From NCBI GenBank assembly GCA_900541285.1, contig UQJA01000003.1, positions 1-40,088 of the forward strand: DNA of 40,088 nucleotides, written 5' to 3'. The stretch comes from an uncultured Collinsella sp. (GTDB lineage: Bacteria; Actinomycetota; Coriobacteriia; Coriobacteriales; Coriobacteriaceae). A program made the translations under genes and the position numbers. Of the stretch, positions 1 through 8,614 are shown piece after piece; the first letter of the stretch is position 1, and each line of letters begins with the position of its first letter. The notes under the pieces are model-generated. The model did not search any database and was not told the DNA's origin. It saw only the letters and a list, made by a program, of their open reading frames with translations.

Positions 1-123
1 GATGGGGTCGTCCGCATCCAGCACCACGCCCCCCACGGCCAAAGGCCCCGCCAAGGGCCCGCGTCCCACCTCATCGAGCCCGATGACCACCGACCCTCCC
101 CGCTCGGCGGCGAGCTCCCGCTC
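1..123 (-). other. rnhB: N-terminal fragment of ribonuclease HII (rnhB) at window edge
   Basis: Translated on the minus strand, this stretch gives VVIGLDEVGRGPLAGPLAVG and a following VVLDADDP. This matches the first beta-strand region of RNase HII, where the Asp and Glu of the DEVGRG motif bind catalytic metal. The enzyme removes ribonucleotides from DNA and RNA primers from hybrids. Only about 40 residues are present and the gene continues beyond the window. It has no start of its own here because its frame is continuous with the LTA-synthase-like gene. Confidence 0.7.
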
Positions 124-1110
124 GATGTCCTGGGCTTCATCAGACGTATAGCCTGCGGGCTTTTCTATGGGCAGTTCGTTGACCATTTCGGTGAACGAGG
201 TGAGAAAGCCCTGAGACACATACGTCGTAATAGGCTGCCAACGGTCAAATCCAAAGTCGAGCGCCTGTTCCAAGTCGATGCTGGAAAAGCTAGAGAGACC
301 CACGGCAGTCACCAGCAGGAAGGCACAGAGATTGCCGGCAATGACGGGAAAGACGCGAGAGGGCGTACGGAGTTTTCGCGGCCGGATGAGCGAAAGAAGC
401 CCAAAGGAGATTTCGAGCAGCGCGAGCGATGTGACGATACCGGCGGTAAAGGCGAACTCGTATCCTTCGCTTACCTCCGCTGCGGTGCCCAGGGCCAAAA
501 TATCGCTCGGTAGGATGGCTTCGCCTTTAAATGTCACGACGAAGTGCTCGGCAATGCCAAGGATGCAGCAGACGATGGGCACAAGGGTCATGACCCCTCC
601 GTGCCGTTGTCCTAGCAAATAAAGAGAGAGCAGGATCGTCGCGAGCAGCCCGACGGAAAAACCAAATGAGTTTGCTGGAATGCGATAGAACGTGTCGTTG
701 CAGGCGATTTCGAGCGAAACGAACGAGAGCACCGAAACCGCGGCGATGACGAGAACGTCGCGACAGGTGCAAGCAATCGTTCCCGTTGCGAAATCGGATT
801 GGTCGGTGAATCTCGATACCAAGGGCTCGACAAGGAGCATGACGGCAGCGGCACCGAGCGCTGAATAGGAAAGGATCCATAGGGAACTGTCCTCGTTTAC
901 AAGCACTTGATTCGTAATCCAGGCAGCCACCACACCGAGCGGAATAAGGAGCGTCGCGCACCAAAAGGCGCGGGCAATGGGTGGCTTTTCATTGTGTTTG
1001 ATTGAAAAATACACGCGCACGACGACGGCGGCTACGATAAGGGCGGCGATGAATATGGGCAGATTGGCCATGTCGCTCGAAGTGATTTCAAGGGGGATAT
1101 CTTCGGTCAT
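1..1110 (-). CDS. LTA-synthase-like membrane protein running in frame into RNase HII N-terminus (chimeric, partial)
   Basis: The frame is open from an ATG at 1110, preceded by AGAGGA, to the window edge (370 codons, no stop). Residues 1 to about 328 form a polytopic membrane protein with several hydrophobic segments. The stretch FKGEAILPSDILALGTA and a pre-domain segment (ITTYVSQGFL, then LPIEKPAGYTSDEAQDI) are typical of the membrane part of LtaS/MdoB-type phosphoglycerol transferases. These normally continue into an extracellular sulfatase-fold catalytic domain. Here the sulfatase domain is absent. From about residue 331 the frame reads ERELAAERGG and then GLDEVGRGPLAGP, the signature start of ribonuclease HII including its first catalytic Asp. 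A cytoplasmic RNase placed where an extracellular domain should follow makes no biological sense. I read this as two genes joined at a short shared sequence, most likely during assembly. Confidence 0.6.
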   Translation of the reverse strand, partial: MTEDIPLEITSSDMANLPIFIAALIVAAVVVRVYFSIKHNEKPPIARAFWCATLLIPLGVVAAWITNQVLVNEDSSLWILSYSALGAAAVMLLVEPLVSRFTDQSDFATGTIACTCRDVLVIAAVSVLSFVSLEIACNDTFYRIPANSFGFSVGLLATILLSLYLLGQRHGGVMTLVPIVCCILGIAEHFVVTFKGEAILPSDILALGTAAEVSEGYEFAFTAGIVTSLALLEISFGLLSLIRPRKLRTPSRVFPVIAGNLCAFLLVTAVGLSSFSSIDLEQALDFGFDRWQPITTYVSQGFLTSFTEMVNELPIEKPAGYTSDEAQDIERELAAERGGSVVIGLDEVGRGPLAGPLAVGGVVLDADDPI

Positions 1111-1140
1111 GGACGTTCCTCTGTTACGGCAAATTAAGTT

Positions 1141-1157
1141 CAGTAATTAGATTACTG
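1141..1157. promoter_or_regulatory. Palindrome in the ltaS-like/uvrA divergent region
   Basis: CAGTAAT-TAG-ATTACTG is a perfect 7-bp inverted repeat with a 3-base centre. It lies 31 bases upstream of the minus-strand start at 1110, in the 194-base region between that gene and uvrA. It could be an operator for the left gene. The binding protein is unknown and a chance palindrome is possible. Confidence 0.3.
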
Positions 1158-1229
1158 TAACCTTTCCACGGCATTTCGAGAGACAAAGCGCCCGATACGC
1201 AAAGCTAAAGGTCTGCGAATCTTGTATTA

Positions 1230-1243
1230 CGAACATCTGTGCG
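1230..1243 (+). promoter_or_regulatory. Putative SOS box (LexA site) upstream of uvrA
   Basis: CGAACATCTGTGCG differs at one position from the CGAAC-N4-GTTCG pattern bound by LexA/DinR in Gram-positive bacteria. It lies 61 bases before the uvrA start and directly adjoins a possible -10 element (TATTAC, 1225-1230), where a repressor would block transcription. uvrA is a classical SOS gene, which supports the call. LexA binding is inferred. Confidence 0.6.
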
Positions 1244-1304
1244 CGTCGAGTGCGCTAAACTCATCGACAGTATGATTCGATGCAATAGGAGGCAAGGAGC
1301 TTCC

Positions 1305-4184
1305 ATGTCTGATTCTTCTATCGTTATTCGCGGCGCTCGTGAGCACAACCTCCGTGATATCGATGTTTCCATTCCGCGTGACCAACTCGTGGTCATTACC
1401 GGTCTTTCTGGCTCGGGCAAGAGTTCGCTGGCATTTGACACTATCTATGCCGAGGGCCAGCGTCGATACGTCGAGAGCCTTTCGAGCTATGCGCGCCAGT
1501 TCTTGGGCCAGATGGACAAACCCGACTTGGATTCAATCGACGGCCTTTCGCCGGCGGTGTCGATCGACCAAAAGACGACGTCTAAAAACCCTCGCTCGAC
1601 GGTTGGCACCGTAACCGAGATTTATGACTATCTGCGCCTGCTGTTCGCCCGTGTGGGCACCCCGCACTGTCCCGAATGCGGCCGCGTCATTGAGCGTCAG
1701 ACGACCGACCAGGTTGCCGACAAGGTCTTGGCGGCGGGGGAGGGCCGCCGCGCGTTTGTGCTGGCACCGGTGGTGCGCGGGCGAAAAGGCGAGTACACCA
1801 AACTGTTTGAGGACCTTCGCGCCGAGGGCTTTAGCCGCGTGCGTGTCGACGGTGAAGTGCGCTCGCTCGACGATCCGATCGATCTGGACAAGAAGTTCAA
1901 GCACGATATCGAGGTCGTGGTCGATCGCATCGTGATCCGTGAGAACTCTCTGGGCCGTATCGCCGAGTCTGTTGAGCAGGCGACCGCGCTGGCTCACGGC
2001 AACGTAAACGTGTACATGCTGCCCGATCGTGATGCTCCCGAGGGGACCGAGGGCGAGCTGCTGGAGTATTCGTTGGCCTTGGCGTGCCCGGAGCACGGGC
2101 ACTCCATCGACGACCTACAACCCCGCGACTTTTCGTTCAACGCTCCCTATGGCGCATGTCCTGAGTGCGACGGCCTGGGCTTTAAGAAAACCGTTGATGC
2201 CGAGGCGCTGATCGAGGACCCCTCGAAGTCCATTGCCGACGGAGTCTTTGGTAGCCTGTTTGGCAATTCGAACTACTATCCGCAGATTTTTGCTGCGGTC
2301 TGCAAACACTTTAAGGTGAGCGCCGATACGCCGTGGGAGGACTTGCCCCCTCGTGTGCGTCGTGCATTCTTGGATGGCCTGGGCGATACGAAGATCTCGG
2401 TCGACTACCAAAAGCTCGACGGACGTCGCAGCCAGTGGGATACCAAGTTTTCGGGCGTTCGCAACATCCTGTACGAACGCTATACCGAGACGACGAACGA
2501 GAACACCAAGGCGCGCCTGGAGAAGTACATTCGCGAGGAACCGTGCTCGAGTTGCCACGGCGCTCGTTTGCGCCCTGAGATGCTCGCCGTCACCGTGGGC
2601 GGCAAGTCCATTTACGAGGTTTGTTGCCTGTCGTGCCGTGAGTCGCTCGAGTTTTTTGAGGGCTTGGAACTCACCGAGCGTCAACGGTTTATCGGCGGAC
2701 GCATCGTCAAGGAAATCCTGGAGCGCCTGCGTTTTCTGGTCGATGTTGGACTCGACTATCTGACGCTCGATCGTGCCTCGGCGACGCTTTCCGGTGGCGA
2801 GGCACAGCGTATTCGACTGGCAACGCAGATCGGCGCGGGTCTCATGGGCGTGCTCTATATTCTGGACGAGCCCTCGATCGGTCTTCATCAGCGTGACAAC
2901 GAGCGCCTGATCAAGACGCTCGAGCGCCTGCGCGATATCGGCAATACCGTTATCGTCGTCGAACACGACGAGGATACAATCCGTGCCGCCGACTACGTGA
3001 TCGACATGGGACCCGGCGCTGGCGTCAACGGCGGACACGTAGTCGCGGCGGGAACGCCTGCCGATATCATGGCGTGTCCTGAGTCGATGACGGGCGCTTA
3101 TCTGACCGGCAAACGAATGATCCGAGTGCCTGATGAACGACGCAAGCCCGGTCGCGGCTGCCTTAAAATTACGGGCGCTCGAGCCAACAACCTCAAAAAC
3201 GTTACCGCCAAGATCGAGTTTGGTACGCTTACGGTTGTTACCGGCGTGTCGGGATCGGGCAAGAGCTCCCTGGTTACCGACACTATTGCGCCTGCCCTTA
3301 CGAATGCCATTCACCGTTCGACGCGCCCTGTGGGTCCGTATAAGAAAATCGAGGGCATCGAGTGTATCGATAAGGTTATCGATATCGACCAGTCGCCGAT
3401 TGGCCGCACGCCGCGTTCCAACCCTGCTACCTATATCGGCCTGTGGGATGATCTTCGCGCGCTGTTTGCGAGTACGCCGGAGTCGAAGGCGCGCGGCTAC
3501 TCGCCGGGTCGTTTCTCCTTTAATGTGAGTGGCGGGCGCTGTGAGGCGTGCAAGGGCGACGGACAGATCAAGATCGAGATGCACTTCCTTCCCGATATCT
3601 ACGTTCCCTGCGAAGTTTGCGGCGGTAGACGCTACAACCGCGAGACACTCGAGGTCACCTACCGTGGCAAGACCATCTCGGACGTGCTCGACATGAGCGT
3701 CACCGAGGCGCTGGCCTTCTTTGGGAATATCCCGCAGATTAAGCGCAAGCTCCAGACGCTGTACGATGTAGGCTTGGGCTACGTGAGCCTGGGCCAGCCC
3801 GCCACGACGCTCTCGGGCGGCGAGGCACAGCGTGTGAAGCTCGCCAAGGAGCTTCATCGACGCCAGACGGGCAAGACGTTCTATATTTTGGACGAGCCGA
3901 CGACCGGCCTTCATTTTGAAGACGTTCGCCAGCTGCTCGATGTGCTGCAGCGCTTGGTCGATGCGGGCAACACAGTGCTGGTGATTGAGCACAACCTTGA
4001 TGTCATCAAGGTTGCCGACCGCCTGATCGATATGGGTCCCGAAGGTGGTAACGGCGGCGGAACCGTCGTGGTTTCGGGCACACCGGAGCAGGTTGCGGAC
4101 TGTCCGCAGAGTTATACGGGCAAGTTTTTGGCGCCGTTGCTCAGGCGTGACCGGGAGCGTCAGGCTCAACTTGATGCTCAATAA
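1305..4184 (+). CDS. uvrA: Excinuclease ABC subunit UvrA
   Basis: This is the damage-sensing ATPase of nucleotide excision repair, which with UvrB scans DNA and loads UvrB on lesions. The 959-residue length is usual. The first Walker A (GLSGSGKS) is at residues 33-40. A zinc-finger-like module beginning CPECGR follows, then an ABC signature LSGGEAQRIRL with ILDEPSIGLH. The second half repeats this with GVSGSGKSS, a CEACKGDG...CEVCGG zinc module, LSGGEAQRVKL and ILDEPTTGLH. The ATG at 1305 was chosen over an in-frame ATG at 1239 because GGAGG/AAGGAG sequences lie just before it and the protein then begins with the family's IVIRGAREHNL. A LexA-like site lies upstream. uvrC is three genes downstream; uvrB is not in the window. 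Confidence 0.97.
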   Translation: MSDSSIVIRGAREHNLRDIDVSIPRDQLVVITGLSGSGKSSLAFDTIYAEGQRRYVESLSSYARQFLGQMDKPDLDSIDGLSPAVSIDQKTTSKNPRSTVGTVTEIYDYLRLLFARVGTPHCPECGRVIERQTTDQVADKVLAAGEGRRAFVLAPVVRGRKGEYTKLFEDLRAEGFSRVRVDGEVRSLDDPIDLDKKFKHDIEVVVDRIVIRENSLGRIAESVEQATALAHGNVNVYMLPDRDAPEGTEGELLEYSLALACPEHGHSIDDLQPRDFSFNAPYGACPECDGLGFKKTVDAEALIEDPSKSIADGVFGSLFGNSNYYPQIFAAVCKHFKVSADTPWEDLPPRVRRAFLDGLGDTKISVDYQKLDGRRSQWDTKFSGVRNILYERYTETTNENTKARLEKYIREEPCSSCHGARLRPEMLAVTVGGKSIYEVCCLSCRESLEFFEGLELTERQRFIGGRIVKEILERLRFLVDVGLDYLTLDRASATLSGGEAQRIRLATQIGAGLMGVLYILDEPSIGLHQRDNERLIKTLERLRDIGNTVIVVEHDEDTIRAADYVIDMGPGAGVNGGHVVAAGTPADIMACPESMTGAYLTGKRMIRVPDERRKPGRGCLKITGARANNLKNVTAKIEFGTLTVVTGVSGSGKSSLVTDTIAPALTNAIHRSTRPVGPYKKIEGIECIDKVIDIDQSPIGRTPRSNPATYIGLWDDLRALFASTPESKARGYSPGRFSFNVSGGRCEACKGDGQIKIEMHFLPDIYVPCEVCGGRRYNRETLEVTYRGKTISDVLDMSVTEALAFFGNIPQIKRKLQTLYDVGLGYVSLGQPATTLSGGEAQRVKLAKELHRRQTGKTFYILDEPTTGLHFEDVRQLLDVLQRLVDAGNTVLVIEHNLDVIKVADRLIDMGPEGGNGGGTVVVSGTPEQVADCPQSYTGKFLAPLLRRDRERQAQLDAQ

Positions 4185-4204
4185 ATAGACGATTCAGTTT
4201 ATGG

Positions 4205-4240
4205 GCGCCATCGACTCCTTGTGATTCGATGGCGCTTGCT
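4205..4240 (+). terminator. Hairpin after uvrA
   Basis: GCGCCATCGA (4205-4214) pairs perfectly with TCGATGGCGC (4226-4235) around an 11-base loop, starting 20 bases after the uvrA stop. Only two T residues follow directly, so it is a weak intrinsic terminator or an mRNA 3'-end stabiliser. Confidence 0.6.
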
Positions 4241-4316
4241 GTGCCGAAGTGACGTATGCAGCCGAATTGGACATATACTTAATCATTACGTCCGAATGCG
4301 AGGGAAAGGATATGTC

Positions 4317-4817
4317 ATGGCAAAGGCTGTAAAGACGCCAAAAACCAATGCGATGCGCGAGCTGGAAAGCGCCGGCATTTCCTATGTTCTACATACGTAC
4401 GAAGACGATGGTGATGAGTCGGTGGGCCTGGGGGTCGCGATTTCGGAGCAGCTTGGCGAGGAGCCCGGTCAAGGATTTAAGACTTTGGTCTGTGTGACAC
4501 CGTCCAACGACTATGTCGTGTGCTGCATCCCTGTTGCCGACGAGCTCGATCTAAAGTCCGCCGCGCGTGCCGCGGGGGAGAAGTCCTTGGCCATGATGCA
4601 TGTGAAGGATTTGCTTGCGGCGACTGGCTACGTTCGCGGCGGCTGCAGCCCGGTCGGTATGAAAAAACGCTACCGGACGCTCATTGATGAGACGTGTGTC
4701 CTTTGGGATACCATTTTTATTTCGGCAGGCAAGCGTGGTTATCAGCTCGAGCTTGCACCCGATGATTTAATTGCATTTTGCGGGGCGACGGTTGCCGCGA
4801 TTACGAGAGAGGACTGA
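4317..4817 (+). CDS. ybaK: Cys-tRNA(Pro)/Cys-tRNA(Cys) deacylase, YbaK/EbsC family
   Basis: This cytoplasmic editing enzyme of 166 residues hydrolyses cysteine wrongly attached to tRNA(Pro). The sequence has the family's KTLVCV strand, the central block VADELDLKSAARAAGEK and the diagnostic VRGGCSPVGMKKRYRT segment with its GxxSPxG substrate-pocket motif. It ends with SAGKRGYQLELAPDDLI. The ATG at 4317 follows AGGGAAAGGA; longer in-frame starts would run into the uvrA terminator. The murJ gene begins 3 bases after the stop, so ybaK and murJ are probably co-transcribed. The length is close to that of typical YbaK. Confidence 0.92.
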   Translation: MAKAVKTPKTNAMRELESAGISYVLHTYEDDGDESVGLGVAISEQLGEEPGQGFKTLVCVTPSNDYVVCCIPVADELDLKSAARAAGEKSLAMMHVKDLLAATGYVRGGCSPVGMKKRYRTLIDETCVLWDTIFISAGKRGYQLELAPDDLIAFCGATVAAITRED

Positions 4818-4820
4818 GCG

Positions 4821-6503
4821 ATGCCGCAGGAAGAATTGAAGCGCGGAGCTCATTTTGCAAAAGAATCTGCGCCTCAGACACCCTCATCCGAAGTTTCTTC
4901 GTCGCGAGATGACACTGACGACATGGGCTCGTCGGACTACTCCACGGTTGGTCGTTCCGCTGGGCTTATGACCATTCTGACCATCGTGTCTCGCGTTACC
5001 GGTTTTATCCGCACGTGGGCAATGGCGGCCGCTATCGGCATGTCGCTACTCTCGTCCTCCTATCAGGTCGCCAACAACCTGCCCAATATGCTCTACGAAC
5101 TCGTGATGGGCGGCATGCTCGTGACGGCGTTTTTGCCCGTGTACATGGGCGTGAGGCGTGAGCAGGGTCGCGAGGCCTCGAACGAGTACGTGGGCAACCT
5201 GCTTGGCATTCTGCTTTTGGTGCTGGGTGGCATTTCGTTGCTGGGGACCGTGTTCGCCCCGGGCTTTATCTGGACGCAATCGTTCCTTTCGGGTGACGGC
5301 GGCAGCATGGATACCGCTGCGTTCATGTTCCGTTTCTTTGCCATCCAGATTCTGTTTTATGGTTTGGGCTCGGTGTTCTCGGGCGTTCTCAACGCACACC
5401 GCGACTACTTCTGGTCGACGTTTGCCCCGGTCCTCAACAATGTGATCGTCATTGCGAGCTTTATGGGTTTTGCGCCCGTGTCCGCACAGTTTGGTGAACG
5501 TGCCGGCATCATCTTGATTGCGGCCGGTACGACCCTCGGTGTCTTTGTTCAGATGGCATGTCAGATCCCCGCGCTTGGCAAGCACGGCGTGCATCCCCAT
5601 ATCCATATCGACTTTAAGGACCCCGCGCTGCGCCAGACGATTGCGCTCGGTATCCCGACGCTGCTCGCCACGGTGTGCATGTTTGTCTCGACTTCTATCA
5701 CCAACGCTGCCGCGCTGGTGGTCCAGCCCGAGACGGGTCCTTCCGTCATCGCCTATGCGCGCCTGTGGTACACGCTGCCCTACGCGCTGATTGCCGCCTC
5801 GCTTTCGACGGCGCTCTATACCGAGCTCTCTCACGACGCACAGGAGAAGGATTACGACAGCGTTCGCACGGGCATTTCGCGTGGCGTCGCCCAGATGCTG
5901 TTCTTCCTGATTCCGTTCGCGCTGTACCTGATTGTCTTCGCGCGTCCGCTCAACATGATTTACTGTGCCGGCAAGTTTGATGAGTCCGGCGTGGCGCTGG
6001 TGTCCGAGTTCCTTGTCTACCTGGCGTTCTCGCTGCCGCTCTACGGCGTGGTCGTGTTGATGCAGAAGAGCTTCTCTGCCCTGCTCGATATGAAGCCCTA
6101 TAGCCGCTATTGCCTGTATTCCGCCATCGGCCAGGCCGGCTCGGTTCTGCTGTTTGGCGTTGTGCTGGGCTTCGGTATGCCGGCAATCGCGCTTTCGTAT
6201 GTCGTCGACTACGTGATCTTGGTCGGCTGTTCGCTGTGGTGGCTGCGTCGTCGCCTGCGTGGTCTTCAGGTCAAATCTATCCTGCATGGCGGTTTCTTTG
6301 GCCTTTTGCTCGGTGGCCTGGGTGCTGCCGCAGGCGCCGGCGTCATGGGGGCGCTTGAACACTTTGTCGGGGCACTTGGCGGCTCGATTCTGATTACTCT
6401 TGGCTACGTTTGCGTTGCGGGTGTCGTCTCGCTTGCTGTTACCTTTGGCCTTGCCGTCGTCCTTAAGATGCCCGAGGTCTCGGCGCTGCTTCGTCGCAAG
6501 TAG
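4821..6503 (+). CDS. murJ: Lipid II flippase MurJ (MviN family)
   Basis: This integral membrane protein of 560 residues belongs to the MOP superfamily and moves lipid II across the membrane for peptidoglycan synthesis. About 50 polar, Ser/Asp-rich cytoplasmic residues come first. A first segment (LMTILTIVSRVTGFIRTWAM) and the motif NNLPNMLYELVMGGML follow, both typical of MurJ, and then about 13 more hydrophobic helices. A run of short loops between LLATVCMFV and the final VVSLAVTFGLAVVL fits the 14-helix fold. The start follows AGAGAGGA, which lies in the end of ybaK. The stop abuts the uvrC start codon with no spacer, which suggests translational coupling. Confidence 0.93.
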   Translation: MPQEELKRGAHFAKESAPQTPSSEVSSSRDDTDDMGSSDYSTVGRSAGLMTILTIVSRVTGFIRTWAMAAAIGMSLLSSSYQVANNLPNMLYELVMGGMLVTAFLPVYMGVRREQGREASNEYVGNLLGILLLVLGGISLLGTVFAPGFIWTQSFLSGDGGSMDTAAFMFRFFAIQILFYGLGSVFSGVLNAHRDYFWSTFAPVLNNVIVIASFMGFAPVSAQFGERAGIILIAAGTTLGVFVQMACQIPALGKHGVHPHIHIDFKDPALRQTIALGIPTLLATVCMFVSTSITNAAALVVQPETGPSVIAYARLWYTLPYALIAASLSTALYTELSHDAQEKDYDSVRTGISRGVAQMLFFLIPFALYLIVFARPLNMIYCAGKFDESGVALVSEFLVYLAFSLPLYGVVVLMQKSFSALLDMKPYSRYCLYSAIGQAGSVLLFGVVLGFGMPAIALSYVVDYVILVGCSLWWLRRRLRGLQVKSILHGGFFGLLLGGLGAAAGAGVMGALEHFVGALGGSILITLGYVCVAGVVSLAVTFGLAVVLKMPEVSALLRRK

Positions 6504-8450
6504 GTGCGCGTGGCCGGTCACGACAACATTCCAACGCTTGCCGAGCAGGTTTCGCGCGTTCCCACACAGCCCGGATGCTACCTTTGGAAGGATACCAAGG
6601 GCGATGTCATCTACGTGGGCAAGGCGAAAAACCTGCGCGCCCGCATGCGTCAATACGTGACACTGCAGGATGAGCGTCAAAAGATCCCGCTGATGATGCA
6701 GCTGGTGGCGAGCTTTGACTATATCGTGGTGGAGACCGAGCATGAGGCGTTGGTGCTCGAGCGCAATTTGATTGGTCAGTACCATCCGTACTTTAATGTC
6801 GACCTCAAGGATGACAAGAGCTACCCCTTTATCGCCATTACAAAGGGCGACCTATATCCCGCTATCAAATATACGCGTGAGCGCCATAAGCCGGGAACGC
6901 GTTATTTTGGTCCCTATACTGACAGCCGCGCGGCGCGTGAGACCATTGACACGCTGCGCAAGGTGATTCCGATCTGCTCGGCTTCTTGTGCGGAGTGGCG
7001 TCGTTGTCGCCGTATCGTCGAGTCCCACAAGGGCGAGGAAGACATCGTCAATATGATTTGCGCGCAAAACGGGCGTCCCTGCTTTGACTACCATGTCGGG
7101 CGCGGCCCGGGTGCGTGTGTCGGCGCGATTTCCCCGGCAGACTATGCCAAGAACGTCAAGCGTGTCGAGCGCTTTTTGTCGGGCCATCGCAAGGATGTCG
7201 TCGATGAGCTGACCTCCGAGATGACGGATGCCGCCGAGGCGCTCGACTTTGAGCGCGCGGCACGCGTCAAACGTCGTTTGGAGGTCATCAGGGGTCTGGA
7301 CGATCGCCAACAGGTTGTTTTTCCATCGAGCGTCGATATCGATGTCATCGGCTTCTATCGCGAGGAGACCATCTCTGCCGCTTGCGTCTTCGTCGTTCGC
7401 GAGGGCCGAACAGTTCGCACCTGCGAGTTTATTCTCGATAAGGGTTTGGATGTCGATGAAGAGGAACTTCAATCGGGCTTTCTTAAGCGCTATTACGACG
7501 AGACGGCTGATATTCCAGCTGAGATAAACCTCTCTGTCGAGCTTGAGGATGCGGAGGCGCTGGGGGAGTGGCTTGCAGGCAAGCGCGAGCGTTCCTGCCA
7601 TCTCCATAGGCCGCAGCGTGGCGAAAAGCACCGTTTGCTCGATATGGCATCCAAAAATGCGCGCCATGCCCTCATGCGCTACATGATGCGAACGGGGTAC
7701 GCTGACGACCGCACCAATCAGGCGCTCCTAGAGCTCGAAAGCGCGCTGGCGCTGCCGGCGCCGCCGATGCGTATCGAGTGCTTCGATATCTCGACGCTGC
7801 ACGGAACCTTTACCGTCGCCTCGATGGTGGTGTTTACCAACGGGCGCGCCGACAAGAGCCAGTACCGTCGTTTTAAAATTCAGGCCGAATTGGACGAGGC
7901 AAACGACTTCGTGTCGATGTCCGAGGTTTTGGGACGACGCTATGCTCCCGAGCGCATGGCCGACGAGCGCTTTGGCTCGCGCCCCGATTTGCTCGTTGTC
8001 GATGGCGGTAAGCCGCAATTGACCGCTGCGATCAAGCAACTTGAGGCTCTTGGGCTCGATATACCAGTTTGTGGCTTGGCAAAGGCCGATGAGGAGGTTT
8101 TCGTGCCTTGGGACGAGACTCCCGTCGTGCTTCCGACCGGATCCGCGTCGCTCTATCTAATTAAACAGGTGCGCGATGAATCGCACCGTTTTGCAATCAC
8201 ATTCCATCGTGAGTTGCGCGATAAAGCTATGACGGTTTCGGTACTCGATGACGTTCCAGGCGTGGGACCCACCAGAAAACGTGCCCTTATGCGCCATTTT
8301 GGCTCGATGAAGCGTTTGCGCGCGGCGAGCGAGCAAGAGATCGCGGAAGTTCGCGGCATACCTGCCGATGTTGCCAAGGCGGTCCACGAGGCGCTCGTTG
8401 CGTGGAATGCCGAGCGCGCCGAGGCGGCGGCTGGCCATTCCGATAGCTAA
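6504..8450 (+). CDS. uvrC: Excinuclease ABC subunit UvrC
   Basis: This is the dual-incision nuclease of nucleotide excision repair, acting after UvrA and UvrB. It has 648 residues. The N-terminal GIY-YIG domain (PGCYLWKDTKGDVIYVGKAK, then NLRARM) makes the 3' cut. A UVR motif (AAEALDFERAARVKRRLEVI) near residue 240 contacts UvrB. The RNase H-like endonuclease domain carries RIECFDISTLHG and DLLVVDGGKPQL, with Asp residues for the 5' cut. A helix-hairpin-helix pair at the end includes DVPGVGPTRKRALMRHFGS. The GTG at 6504 directly follows the murJ stop; a GTG at 6510 is an alternative. No clear ribosome site is visible, so coupling to murJ is likely. Confidence 0.96.
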   Translation: MRVAGHDNIPTLAEQVSRVPTQPGCYLWKDTKGDVIYVGKAKNLRARMRQYVTLQDERQKIPLMMQLVASFDYIVVETEHEALVLERNLIGQYHPYFNVDLKDDKSYPFIAITKGDLYPAIKYTRERHKPGTRYFGPYTDSRAARETIDTLRKVIPICSASCAEWRRCRRIVESHKGEEDIVNMICAQNGRPCFDYHVGRGPGACVGAISPADYAKNVKRVERFLSGHRKDVVDELTSEMTDAAEALDFERAARVKRRLEVIRGLDDRQQVVFPSSVDIDVIGFYREETISAACVFVVREGRTVRTCEFILDKGLDVDEEELQSGFLKRYYDETADIPAEINLSVELEDAEALGEWLAGKRERSCHLHRPQRGEKHRLLDMASKNARHALMRYMMRTGYADDRTNQALLELESALALPAPPMRIECFDISTLHGTFTVASMVVFTNGRADKSQYRRFKIQAELDEANDFVSMSEVLGRRYAPERMADERFGSRPDLLVVDGGKPQLTAAIKQLEALGLDIPVCGLAKADEEVFVPWDETPVVLPTGSASLYLIKQVRDESHRFAITFHRELRDKAMTVSVLDDVPGVGPTRKRALMRHFGSMKRLRAASEQEIAEVRGIPADVAKAVHEALVAWNAERAEAAAGHSDS

Positions 8451-8543
8451 ACACGAGCCTAAACTACTGATATACATGATTGCGTGATTTTCAACCATTT
8501 ATTTCGCCATGATTGCATGCTGGTTTCGGGTTTTATTAACGCT

Positions 8544-8583
8544 AAAACGTTTGACTAGTCATGGTGAACAACCCTGCTATCCT
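8544..8583 (+). promoter_or_regulatory. Possible promoter of the sialic acid operon
   Basis: TTGACT (8551-8556) and an extended -10-like TGCTATCCT (8575-8583) lie 232 or more bases before the first transporter gene. The spacer of 21 is longer than the optimum, so the -10 may act through its TGn extension. AAAACGTTTGAC at 8544-8555 is identical to part of the operator repeat before the GH32 gene at 35729, so a LacI-type protein may act here. Confidence 0.3.
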
Positions 8584-8614
8584 GCGGGTTGACGAAGACT
8601 GATATCTCACCTCG

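Noticed and set aside
2115..4181. Long minus-strand open frame of about 688 codons inside uvrA
   Set aside because: It is a shadow of the uvrA codon pattern, with no domain and no ribosome site; uvrA motifs run the full length on the other strand.
5046..6785. Minus-strand open frame opposite murJ and uvrC
   Set aside because: Low-complexity His/Arg/Gln-rich translation that spans two genes; a shadow frame.
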